Shown piece after piece: positions 8,651 to 16,452 of a stretch of 37,836 nucleotides of DNA (positions are counted from its first letter, which is position 1; each line of letters opens with the position of its first letter). The translations under genes were made by a program, and so were the position numbers. The notes under the pieces are model-generated. The model saw only the letters and a program-made list of their open reading frames with translations. It was not told the DNA's origin and made no database searches. The stretch lies in the NCBI GenBank assembly GCA_007125585.1, contig SLCY01000050.1:1-37836 (forward strand). Reading direction: 5' to 3'. Source of the stretch: Bacteroidales bacterium. GTDB lineage: Bacteria; Bacteroidota; Bacteroidia; Bacteroidales; UBA7960.

Positions 8651-11422
8651 ATGACACGGAAAACACTTTTTGTTATCCTTTCTTTTATAACGGGAGGAAC
8701 CCTGCTGGGCCAAAACGTACTGCACCTTGTGGATGAAACCGCAAGCTTCGACGAACTGATGGATTATGAAGTCACCATGGAAGGAAACTCCGAACTTCAT
8801 TTAACCGGTGAAATTGCTTCCGTGAGTGGCTCTACTTTCAATATTTTGTCGGACGATAGCTGGATCTTCTTTCACGAGATCTGGCCTTCGTATGTTAACA
8901 ATGATCTTGCAGACCAAATTTTTGTGAATGGTGAGCCTGCCATCCCGGAACAGAATGTCCGTTTTGAGCAGTATCGGCATGGGACAGCGGTTATTCCGCA
9001 TTCGCCAGATTTCCTGCCACTGATGGTGTATGGTGAGGCTGATTACGGGGGAGCATCAATCCAGATGGGACAGTATGTTTATTACAGAGAATCTGAACTA
9101 GGCGACATGAACAACCAGATCAGCTCCTTTACACTGAAAAGGGGCTATATGGCCACTTTTGCACAAGGTGCGATGGGTGATGGATATAGCAGGGTGTTTA
9201 TCGCGGAGGATGAGGACATCCATGTTCCTGAGATGCCGGAAGGGCTGGATAACAGTGTTTCTTTCGTCCGCGTTTTTCCCTGGAAATATGTAAGTAAAAA
9301 AGGCTGGGGCGGGGGCGAGACCTCGCAAAGTTGGAACCTGATGCAGTATACCTGGCAATATAACTGGAATGCCAATGGCAGCTCTGGTCTGAACTTTGAG
9401 TACGTGCCCATCCGCCACAATTACTATTGGCCAAACTTTGACCTCATCAACAACATTGAAAACTCCACCCATCTGCTTGGGTACAATGAACCGGAAAGGC
9501 CTGATCAGGCTGACATGACAGTAGAGCAGGCGCTGGAGCAATGGCCGCGGCTTATGGAGTCAGGGTTGAGACTCGGCTCCCCGGCTCCCTCGGATGCAGC
9601 CGTTGGGCGAAACTGGTTGTATGAGTTTTTAGATCGGGCCGATGAGCTGAACTACAGGGTCGACTATGTGGCAATGCATTGGTACCAGGGGGGACAAACA
9701 CCTACCCAGTTCTATAACAGGCTGAGACAGGTGCACGAACGCACCGGCCGTGCCATATGGGTCAAAGAGTTTAACAATGGGGCCAACTGGACAACTCATC
9801 CCGATCCAGAGGAAAGCGCCGATTGGTTTGCAGAGGCCTTGCACATGCTTGATACCGCCAGCTTTGTGGAACGCTATGCCGTGTTTCACTGGATGGCCGA
9901 TCCCTTTAAAATGTACATTAACAACGAGTTGACCCCCGCAGGCCAGGTATATAGTGATTTCAAGGCCGGCTTTGCATACAATCCCGGTAAGGAATATATC
10001 ATGGAGTATATTCCGGTACCCCGTCCGGGCCTGGTGCAGGCAGAAATCGTGTCTGCAGGCACGAAGATTACATGGATTGACAATGTCGCAGGCAGCATGG
10101 GGTTACAGGTTGAACGCTCTTTCGAAGGGGATGATTTTGTACAGATTGCCGACATCGAAGATGTTGAACAGAATATATTTATAGACACTGAGACACTTGT
10201 CGGGGAAACGATGTACCGGTTGAGGCTGTACACCGGTGGGGAATATTCAGAATGGTCGGATACGGTGAGTGTGTTTAAGGCAAACCAGGATGTGCCTTAC
10301 GCCATAGATCACCGTTCCTCAGGCAACCGGCTCACCTATTCGGAGCCTGCCGGCACGGCGGTGCTTGAGAACGCCGACGGGGAAACGTATACACAAAAAT
10401 GGCGACTGGCACATGCCACAGAAGGGCAACACTATATTGAAAATGTTGCTGGCAACGTCCGTCTGATGCACCATCCGGATGAGGGCATCAAGATGGTGCC
10501 ACGGTCCAACACCACGCTGAATGCACGATGGGAGGTTGAAAGCCTGGAAGCCGGATCAGGGTGGCGGTTCCTTGTGAACAGTGGAACCGGAAGAAAATTG
10601 CATGCACGGCATCAGGACAATTATCATGTGGGGACTACTGACCCGCAGTGGACAGGACCAAACGTGCAGTGGAAACTGACCCCCCTCGACCCGTTGCCCC
10701 CGGGCATCATCGTGGATGCACGGCCAAACAACCCCGATCATGGCAGCGTCACAGGCGGAGGCTACTTTGAACATGACACCGAAGTGAGCCTGACAGCGAC
10801 CCCGAATCATGGCTATCGCTTCCTCTATTGGAAAGAAGGACAGGACACCATTTCCACAGATGCGACATTGGAATTCATTGCTGGAGAAGAAGACCGCACC
10901 ATCATTGCCCACTTTGAGCGCAACCTGTTTACGGTTACTTTCCTGGTCCAGGATGAAAACGAAGAACCGATACCGGATGCCATAGCTGTTCTTGGTTCAA
11001 CGCAAAATGACACCGGCGATTATGTCTTTGAAAATATCGAGCCCGGTGAATACAGTTATACCATTGTCCATACAGACTATCCCCTTGCCGGAGGCGATAT
11101 CGAACTGGTGGATGAGGATATTTCGGTGACCGTGATCATGAAAGAGGATGACACCAGCCTGAAAGATATAACACTGCCCGCAATACAAGCCCATCCCAAC
11201 CCTGTCCGCGATGTGCTCTTTGTAACATTTGAAAACCACAGCGAACGGCCGGTAAACGTTCTACTGTTAAACATGCATGGACAATCTATTGCATCAAAGA
11301 CAATTACAGAAAAAGGGCCTCAGGAATTGCAGTTTTCCATTGAGGGACTGGCACGGGGACTGTATTTGCTGCGCATTGATTACGAAGGGATCCCGCTCCC
11401 GAAGAAGATCATGGTGCACTAG
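8651..11422 (+). CDS. T9SS-exported GH128-like glycoside hydrolase with betagamma-crystallin-like, trefoil-like and InlB-repeat modules
   Basis: A 923-residue secreted multidomain enzyme. Numbering uses the ATG at 8651, which gives a compact signal peptide; ATGs at 8627/8630 are alternatives. In order: an N-terminal beta-rich region (to about 120); a betagamma-crystallin-like module (about 122-209) with NNQISS (154-159) and a weaker DNSVSF (200-205) matching the family's N/D-N/D-x-x-S/T-S calcium motif; a GH128-like catalytic core (about 227-447) with probable acid/base E280 in GYNEPE, AMHWY, and probable nucleophile E373 in WVKEF; an FN3-like segment; a ricin-trefoil-like segment (about 548-680); an InlB-type repeat (HGSVTGGG...AHFE); a small carboxypeptidase-regulatory-like domain; and a T9SS sorting domain (from HPNPVRD to the C-terminal KKIMVH). 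GH128 enzymes act on beta-1,3-glucans; the substrate here is unproven. Last intact gene of the left operon. Confidence 0.85.
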   Translation: MTRKTLFVILSFITGGTLLGQNVLHLVDETASFDELMDYEVTMEGNSELHLTGEIASVSGSTFNILSDDSWIFFHEIWPSYVNNDLADQIFVNGEPAIPEQNVRFEQYRHGTAVIPHSPDFLPLMVYGEADYGGASIQMGQYVYYRESELGDMNNQISSFTLKRGYMATFAQGAMGDGYSRVFIAEDEDIHVPEMPEGLDNSVSFVRVFPWKYVSKKGWGGGETSQSWNLMQYTWQYNWNANGSSGLNFEYVPIRHNYYWPNFDLINNIENSTHLLGYNEPERPDQADMTVEQALEQWPRLMESGLRLGSPAPSDAAVGRNWLYEFLDRADELNYRVDYVAMHWYQGGQTPTQFYNRLRQVHERTGRAIWVKEFNNGANWTTHPDPEESADWFAEALHMLDTASFVERYAVFHWMADPFKMYINNELTPAGQVYSDFKAGFAYNPGKEYIMEYIPVPRPGLVQAEIVSAGTKITWIDNVAGSMGLQVERSFEGDDFVQIADIEDVEQNIFIDTETLVGETMYRLRLYTGGEYSEWSDTVSVFKANQDVPYAIDHRSSGNRLTYSEPAGTAVLENADGETYTQKWRLAHATEGQHYIENVAGNVRLMHHPDEGIKMVPRSNTTLNARWEVESLEAGSGWRFLVNSGTGRKLHARHQDNYHVGTTDPQWTGPNVQWKLTPLDPLPPGIIVDARPNNPDHGSVTGGGYFEHDTEVSLTATPNHGYRFLYWKEGQDTISTDATLEFIAGEEDRTIIAHFERNLFTVTFLVQDENEEPIPDAIAVLGSTQNDTGDYVFENIEPGEYSYTIVHTDYPLAGGDIELVDEDISVTVIMKEDDTSLKDITLPAIQAHPNPVRDVLFVTFENHSERPVNVLLLNMHGQSIASKTITEKGPQELQFSIEGLARGLYLLRIDYEGIPLPKKIMVH

Positions 11423-11478
11423 TGTCGTGTCAAATGAACAAAACACTGATATTCAAACAGAAGTGATATTATAAACAC

Positions 11479-11775
11479 ATGAACATTAAAAAAACAGTTT
11501 TTCCCTTTATCGGTGGCACTGGGTAACGCCACGTTGATGTCGTGCGCAGGTGTTGTAAATGATCACGATCAAAGACGGATGAGCTATATCAAATGCTCAC
11601 CCGCTGGCGGGAAAGAACCAATGCACCCGTGCCAACCGTAAGAAATCCGGAATACGATGCGGAATTTGAAAAAGAGCAGATTGAGAGGCTTACCAGCCGA
11701 AAAATTAACCATCACAACAAGGATGTGGATGAATTCCGGGAAATGCTGGCCAATATGAGCGAGCGGACACAGTGA
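11479..11775 (+). pseudogene. Remnant of a second sulfatase lipoprotein gene
   Basis: Two ends of one gene appear joined with the middle gone. The 5' part starts with ATG at 11479, reads MNIKK, and hits a stop after 15 codons; ignoring one A of the A7 run at 11488-11494 opens a second frame giving a textbook lipoprotein signal (FFPLSVALGNATLMSC-AG, Cys codon near 11537). About 35 bp after that cysteine, in another frame, comes a sulfatase-type C-terminal tail: DELYQMLTRWRERTNAPVP, then NPEYD, ending with TGA at 11773-11775. The roughly 450-residue catalytic region expected between them is absent. The tail does not resemble the end of the intact sulfatase at 7132, so this was a different one. 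The signal-peptide and tail assignments are pattern recognition; the pseudogene reading follows from them. The flanks (11423-11478, 11776-11932) hold no other gene. Confidence 0.55.
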
Positions 11776-11837
11776 TTGTCTTGTTGAAAACCAGGGAAAT
11801 ATATTAAAAAACCGATAGTGAAAGATTTTTCCCAACA

Positions 11838-11868
11838 TTTGAGAAGTAACTGCGAATGAATATAATGA
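11838..11868 (+). promoter_or_regulatory. Possible promoter for the LamG-protein gene
   Basis: TTTG at 11838-11841 is followed after 19 bp by TATAATGA (11861-11868). The spacing suits a Bacteroidota -33/-7 pair, but the -7 element only partly fits TAnnTTTG. It lies about 65 bp before the ATG of the T9SS gene at 11933, in A/T-rich sequence. Confidence 0.25.
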
Positions 11869-11932
11869 TTAAGGTGGAAATTTGAATACAGTCCAGTCAA
11901 TTTAACAACTTTTAAACCAAAAAAAAACAGCT

Positions 11933-13339
11933 ATGAAAAAAAGATTTACAAAAAAAGTGATTGTTGTAACTGCATTATTATTTGCTGCAGTTTGGGTCTC
12001 TGCACAGCAGGCGCCCGATGCTCGCGCTGAAGCAGCTGCCAGCAAAGACACCCCGGTAAATATAGGTAAGGCTTTCTGGAACTTTGAAGCTGAAGGCGAT
12101 GAAGCCTTTTCATCGTTTACGGTGGCAGAGCCCGAGATCCTTGAATATCATGTGCCGACCCATATCGGACAGGGCTTTACAACTGTAGAAGATGAGGAGC
12201 GAGGCCGTGTCCTTGAAATGCCAGGCGGCAGTGTAAGTGCTCATCCTGATTCAACGATTATCTTCGGAAACTCTATTCCCTATACCGGGAATGCCCCCAG
12301 GACACTTATGTTCTGGGTGAAACAAGGCAAGGCCGATGAAGAGCCGGAAAGCGATTCCTGGATCAATAATGGGGTGATCACCAGTTGGGGCATCAACGAA
12401 AATGGCGAACGCTTTACACTACGGTTCAGTAACCAGGGAATGATCAGGATTGAGATACAGGGAAATTTTATACAGACAGTTGCTGATGATCTCGTCGAAT
12501 TACACACTTGGCATCATATCATTGTACAGGTGCCTGATATGGAAGACGCCAGTACCGGAGATATGAAGATCTGGGTTGACGGCGAGTTGTATGATGATGT
12601 TACCACCGGTAACCAGGATGTTTTGATCAATACCGCTGAAAGTGGCTTTGCATTCGGACATAACCAGATTATTCATCCGACACTTTTTGGCTATATCGAC
12701 GAATTCCTGATGCTTGATGAGGCCCCAAGCGAAGACAAGATCTTCGGAAGGGAGGCTACCACCATCGGGCAAGACCTGGGGATCGACCTGGTTTACCCCG
12801 GACTGGATACCGAAGAATGGGTGTATGTGGAGGAAATCATCCTTAGCGCTGATGCCGATGAGGTGGAGGTAGGAGAAGACCTGCAGATCAATGCTGAGGT
12901 ATTGCCTCCGGATGCTGACGACCCATCCGTTACCTGGAGTGTGGATGCCGGTACGGGTTTTGCCATTATCGACCAGACAGGGCTGCTTACCGGGATCGAA
13001 GCAGGCACTGTCATTGCCAAAGCTACCGCCGATGATGGCTCAGAGGTGTATGGCACACTGGACATAACGGTTGTCGAAGATGATACCAGCGTGAATGAAA
13101 TAAGCCTCGAAGATGCCAGTGTATTTCCAAACCCTTCAACAGGTGTGTTTGAAATACAATTGCCATGCAATGTTCCGCATGCTGATTACCAAGTGTATAA
13201 TGCCTTGGGCAGCGTTGTAAAAACCGGACAATTCAATGGGAGTTCACATATCCTGGATTTGTCAGGAATGAATGGTTTGTTCTTGCTGCGGATGCAAACA
13301 GCAAAACAAAACCATGTGGTCAGGTTGATCATACAATAG
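11933..13339 (+). CDS. LamG-like/Ig-like (Big_2) secreted binding protein with T9SS sorting domain
   Basis: A 468-residue extracellular protein with no recognisable catalytic domain. It has a signal peptide (cleavage near VSAQQ, about residue 25); a LamG/concanavalin-A-like beta-sandwich (about 90-275) with RTLMFWVK, a WHHIIVQV strand and MKIWVDGELYDD, all typical of the fold; a bacterial Ig-like Big_2 domain (about 298-380) with the pattern VEVGEDLQINAEVLPPDA...VTWSV; and a T9SS C-terminal sorting domain starting at VFPNPSTGVFEIQL (from about 397). A role in holding polysaccharide at the surface or in the medium is inferred from the LamG fold and the PUL setting. It is separated by 157 bp from the sulfatase remnant and by 414 bp from the next gene, so it may be its own transcription unit. 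Confidence 0.85.
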   Translation: MKKRFTKKVIVVTALLFAAVWVSAQQAPDARAEAAASKDTPVNIGKAFWNFEAEGDEAFSSFTVAEPEILEYHVPTHIGQGFTTVEDEERGRVLEMPGGSVSAHPDSTIIFGNSIPYTGNAPRTLMFWVKQGKADEEPESDSWINNGVITSWGINENGERFTLRFSNQGMIRIEIQGNFIQTVADDLVELHTWHHIIVQVPDMEDASTGDMKIWVDGELYDDVTTGNQDVLINTAESGFAFGHNQIIHPTLFGYIDEFLMLDEAPSEDKIFGREATTIGQDLGIDLVYPGLDTEEWVYVEEIILSADADEVEVGEDLQINAEVLPPDADDPSVTWSVDAGTGFAIIDQTGLLTGIEAGTVIAKATADDGSEVYGTLDITVVEDDTSVNEISLEDASVFPNPSTGVFEIQLPCNVPHADYQVYNALGSVVKTGQFNGSSHILDLSGMNGLFLLRMQTAKQNHVVRLIIQ

Positions 13340-13753
13340 CGCGGTTAATCCAATGAACTAAATGAATGATTGGTTTTTTGAGAGTTGACTAAAAAGGGTA
13401 GGTTTTATCTTGAATAATGGTTTTTGGTTTGGTAACCAATCGTTCCAGTGCACAGTGAACCCGGGAGGTTACAATGGTGACCCCCCGGCCTTCACTGGTG
13501 TCTGATTGAACCCCTCCTGTCGATGACATTTTCCGGAGCCAGATCAACCAATCATTGAATGACTTCATCCACCGGATGTCCACTTTGTCCGAAAAGGAAA
13601 TTGTACGACAAACAGTGCCGGATAAGATCATCGCATTTTTTCCTAAGTCTTTATCATCACACTATACCAAAATGCTTTGCATGGCAAAGGCGAATGTTTA
13701 AAAATCATATATAAACAAAAACATACATATATTAATATAAATAATGTTTCGTT
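13340..13753. other. 414-bp gene-free spacer with strong secondary structure
   Basis: No convincing gene lies here. Besides the hairpin listed separately, it contains an 11-bp inverted repeat AATGATTGGTT (13365-13375) / AACCAATCATT (13546-13556), a palindrome TTGGTAACCAA (13429-13439) that shares the AACCAAT core, and a small stem CTTTGC-ATG-GCAAAG (13675-13689). The last 60 bp are very A/T-rich, as is common before Bacteroidota start codons. The pattern could be a decayed mobile element, an untranslated regulatory RNA or a termination region. Confidence 0.4.
13453..13497. other. Long imperfect hairpin in the spacer
   Basis: The arms pair as CAGTGAA (13453-13459) with TTCACTG (13491-13497), CCGGG (13461-13465) with CCCGG (13484-13488), and GGTTAC (13467-13472) with GTGACC (13477-13482, one G-U pair), around a four-base loop AATG. 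That is 18 pairs in 45 nt with small internal loops. No T-run follows on the + strand, so it does not look like a standard terminator for the upstream gene. Confidence 0.6.
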
Positions 13754-16372
13754 ATGTCTCACCTAAGGGTTGTTTTTTCTTTCTTACTGTTGTCTGTACT
13801 CATATCTCCATCACTGACTGCCCAACAGCAGACAGGCAGACAGCCGGGTGTAATACATATCAATACTGATAAAGGGAATCCGCTGAAAGAGGGTGTCAGT
13901 GGATTTAACGTTCGTATTGCAGATAAGGTTTGGAATTATACCCACCCCGATTTCAGGGATGCCGTTCATCGTCTGCATCCGGGATGGTTGCGTTTTTTTT
14001 CCGGGACCATGGGCAGTGCATTCAATGCAGCCACCGGTCTGTATGACAAAGACTATGCATGGATGCACGACCACCAGCAACAATATTTCAGGGGCTATGT
14101 TTTTACTGATGTGAAAGGGCCTCACAGGATATCGGATTTGTATGCATTACTGGGAGAAATTGGCGGGAAACTGGTTGTTACCATCAATGGCTTTACTGAA
14201 ACACCGGAAATAACGCGTGAGCTGGCCCGTTTTTGCAAGAATAACAATATAGAAGTAGAGGTATGGCAGTTCTGCAATGAACCCTATTTCTATGTGCCCC
14301 ATCGCGACAGGTATTGGTTCAATGACGGATACGATTATGCAGTGAAGATGAAACCTCATGCTGAAGCCATTTTGGATATTTTTCCTGATGCTCGGCTGGC
14401 TGTAAATGCTTCGTGGGATGGCGTATGGGCTTTTTTTGCATCTCTGTACAATTACCAACAGAAACACGGCGCCTATTGGGATGTGTTTTCCAAGCATTCT
14501 TATGCGCCCCATTTTGGGGGTGATGAGCCTTTCGATAATGCCATGCGAAGGGCAAATTCTGCTTTGATCGATGTAACCGGACCTGAAGCCATGCAGGAAA
14601 TAGAAAATTATTCATGGGAGGGTGTACCATTGTTAATTACCGAATTTGGTGTGTGGAACAGGCCGTTGATTGGCTTGTTCTCTGCCATCTATGTAGCAGA
14701 ATATACCCTTCGGCAGCTTCAGCATCCTAACGCATTTCTGATTGGCTCACATGAAGTCAGCAACAAAGGGATTCCTGCCATTGATCTCAACGATGTAATA
14801 TGGGATGCCTATGAACAGAAGCAACCCATTGACACAGATTCTCTTCGAACCGGAGTGTATATTAGAGCCGAAGGCAGAGCCTTGAAGATTGTTCACAAGG
14901 CAACCAGTTATGCTGATTTCAGCTGGCATACCACAATAGAAGGAGGTAAAATGGTTGACGGGTTGCATGGGGAGGACCTGGATGGCTTATATGCCATGGC
15001 TTTCAAGGGTACAAACAGCCATGATCACCTGTTGATCACCAACCGGTCGGGATATTATCACGATTTTGACATATGGCTGGATGATAAATTGCTGGATGAG
15101 AAGGTAAAACGGACCTTTATGTATTCAGAAAACCCCAAGGAGGATAATGCAGACATTTTAGAAGACACGGTAAGCACCAGTCCGCTTAACATCCCTCCTT
15201 ACAGTGTTGTGCTCATACAGTGGGAGAAGGATGTGAAGCGTCCCCCAACAAGATCAAGGATTTACCGGGCGGAAGTGATTAACGAAGGGGTAAAGCTTGA
15301 CTGGTGGGAAAGAGAGACAGCTGATCATTACACAATTGTCTATGGAGAAGATCCCGACCATATGAATGACTCCATTATTATTAACGGCGGCGATCAGACC
15401 AGTTACATTGTTTCAAATCTTGCTGCTGAAAAAACATATTGGTTTGCTGTAAAAGCAACAAACAGTGCCGGCAGCAGTCCCTTGTCTGCAGCTGTAAAAT
15501 TAAGCACACAGGCACCACCGGCACCTGAGATTTTCAATACCACCCGGCGAGATACCACCATTACCGTTTTCTGGCGCAGTGTGCCTGGTGCCAAAGGTTA
15601 TAAAGTCAGTATAAAAAGCAAATCGGGAAAGTATACAAACAGCTTTGATGCCCAAAATGTGTTTGGGTATCGTATCGACGGACTTGACTATGATGTTCCG
15701 TATCTGATTACCGTCGCTGCTTACAATGGTCTGGGAGAAAGCAACCATTCCAGTCCGGTGGAGGTGACGTGCAAAAAAGGTATACCAGTGCCTCCAAGAA
15801 ATATTTCGGCAAGAATGACAAACGAGGGAAGCGTTTTTCTTAACTGGATAAACCAGGACACCATCAACAGCGACATACGGTTCAAGGTGTTGCGCGGCAA
15901 AGAATTATACCAGTTTCAGGAGCTTGCCAGCGACATCGCAGATGATCATTTCATTGACACAACCAATGATGGTCAATCTGACTATTACTATACGGTTATG
16001 GCTTATACGGCAGACGGTGAATCCAACTTTCATCCGAATATCGCCACCGTACTTTCCATCGATGAGGGGATCGACATCGACATTGTTGAGGTGAATAAAA
16101 CAGATGATGCACTGCTTGTCAGGGTCTCATTCGACAACATCCCAGATGTTGCTGATTTGCGCTTTGGGGTGTCGTTAAGCGATATCTCCTATCTGACGGT
16201 AGAAGAGACATTGTTTGATGCAAAAGAAGTTGGTGCGCAAGATTATATGGTCGAAATACCTTTCGATGAACTCACAGAAGGACGCACCTATTCGGTAAAA
16301 GCTTTTATCAGGCTCGACTTTAGCTTTATCTATAGTCTGCCTCCCCATCATAATGTTACCATTAATCCATAA
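13754..16372 (+). CDS. Clan GH-A-like glycoside hydrolase with FN3 repeats
   Basis: An 872-residue enzyme secreted by a type I signal peptide (hydrophobic core LLLSVLISPSL, cleavage near TAQQQ). The N-terminal half has the layout of a (beta/alpha)8 clan GH-A hydrolase: LRFFSGTMGSAF near residue 79, then QFCNEPYFY with probable acid/base E176, KHSYAPHF near 247, and LLITEFGVW with probable nucleophile E297. This recalls GH39/GH51/GH79-type enzymes, but I cannot assign a CAZy family. A beta-sandwich segment follows, then about three fibronectin III repeats (about 505-775) and a C-terminal beta-rich domain. There is no T9SS sorting domain, so a periplasmic location is likely. The SusC gene begins 80 bp downstream, so this gene probably leads the second transporter operon. 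The sequence looks more A/T-rich than the left block by eye. Confidence 0.75.
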   Translation: MSHLRVVFSFLLLSVLISPSLTAQQQTGRQPGVIHINTDKGNPLKEGVSGFNVRIADKVWNYTHPDFRDAVHRLHPGWLRFFSGTMGSAFNAATGLYDKDYAWMHDHQQQYFRGYVFTDVKGPHRISDLYALLGEIGGKLVVTINGFTETPEITRELARFCKNNNIEVEVWQFCNEPYFYVPHRDRYWFNDGYDYAVKMKPHAEAILDIFPDARLAVNASWDGVWAFFASLYNYQQKHGAYWDVFSKHSYAPHFGGDEPFDNAMRRANSALIDVTGPEAMQEIENYSWEGVPLLITEFGVWNRPLIGLFSAIYVAEYTLRQLQHPNAFLIGSHEVSNKGIPAIDLNDVIWDAYEQKQPIDTDSLRTGVYIRAEGRALKIVHKATSYADFSWHTTIEGGKMVDGLHGEDLDGLYAMAFKGTNSHDHLLITNRSGYYHDFDIWLDDKLLDEKVKRTFMYSENPKEDNADILEDTVSTSPLNIPPYSVVLIQWEKDVKRPPTRSRIYRAEVINEGVKLDWWERETADHYTIVYGEDPDHMNDSIIINGGDQTSYIVSNLAAEKTYWFAVKATNSAGSSPLSAAVKLSTQAPPAPEIFNTTRRDTTITVFWRSVPGAKGYKVSIKSKSGKYTNSFDAQNVFGYRIDGLDYDVPYLITVAAYNGLGESNHSSPVEVTCKKGIPVPPRNISARMTNEGSVFLNWINQDTINSDIRFKVLRGKELYQFQELASDIADDHFIDTTNDGQSDYYYTVMAYTADGESNFHPNIATVLSIDEGIDIDIVEVNKTDDALLVRVSFDNIPDVADLRFGVSLSDISYLTVEETLFDAKEVGAQDYMVEIPFDELTEGRTYSVKAFIRLDFSFIYSLPPHHNVTINP

Positions 16373-16452
16373 ATCTGATGTTTTGTGCTGCTATGATGCC
16401 ATGTGATGCATGCCATTGGATACTTGCAAGCGCAATGTAAACACCAAAACAT

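Noticed and set aside
13389-13631. 80-codon open frame on - in the structured spacer
   Set aside because: It runs through the long hairpin, has no homology I recognise, and its length could arise by chance in G/C-rich structured sequence. A relic of a gene cannot be excluded.
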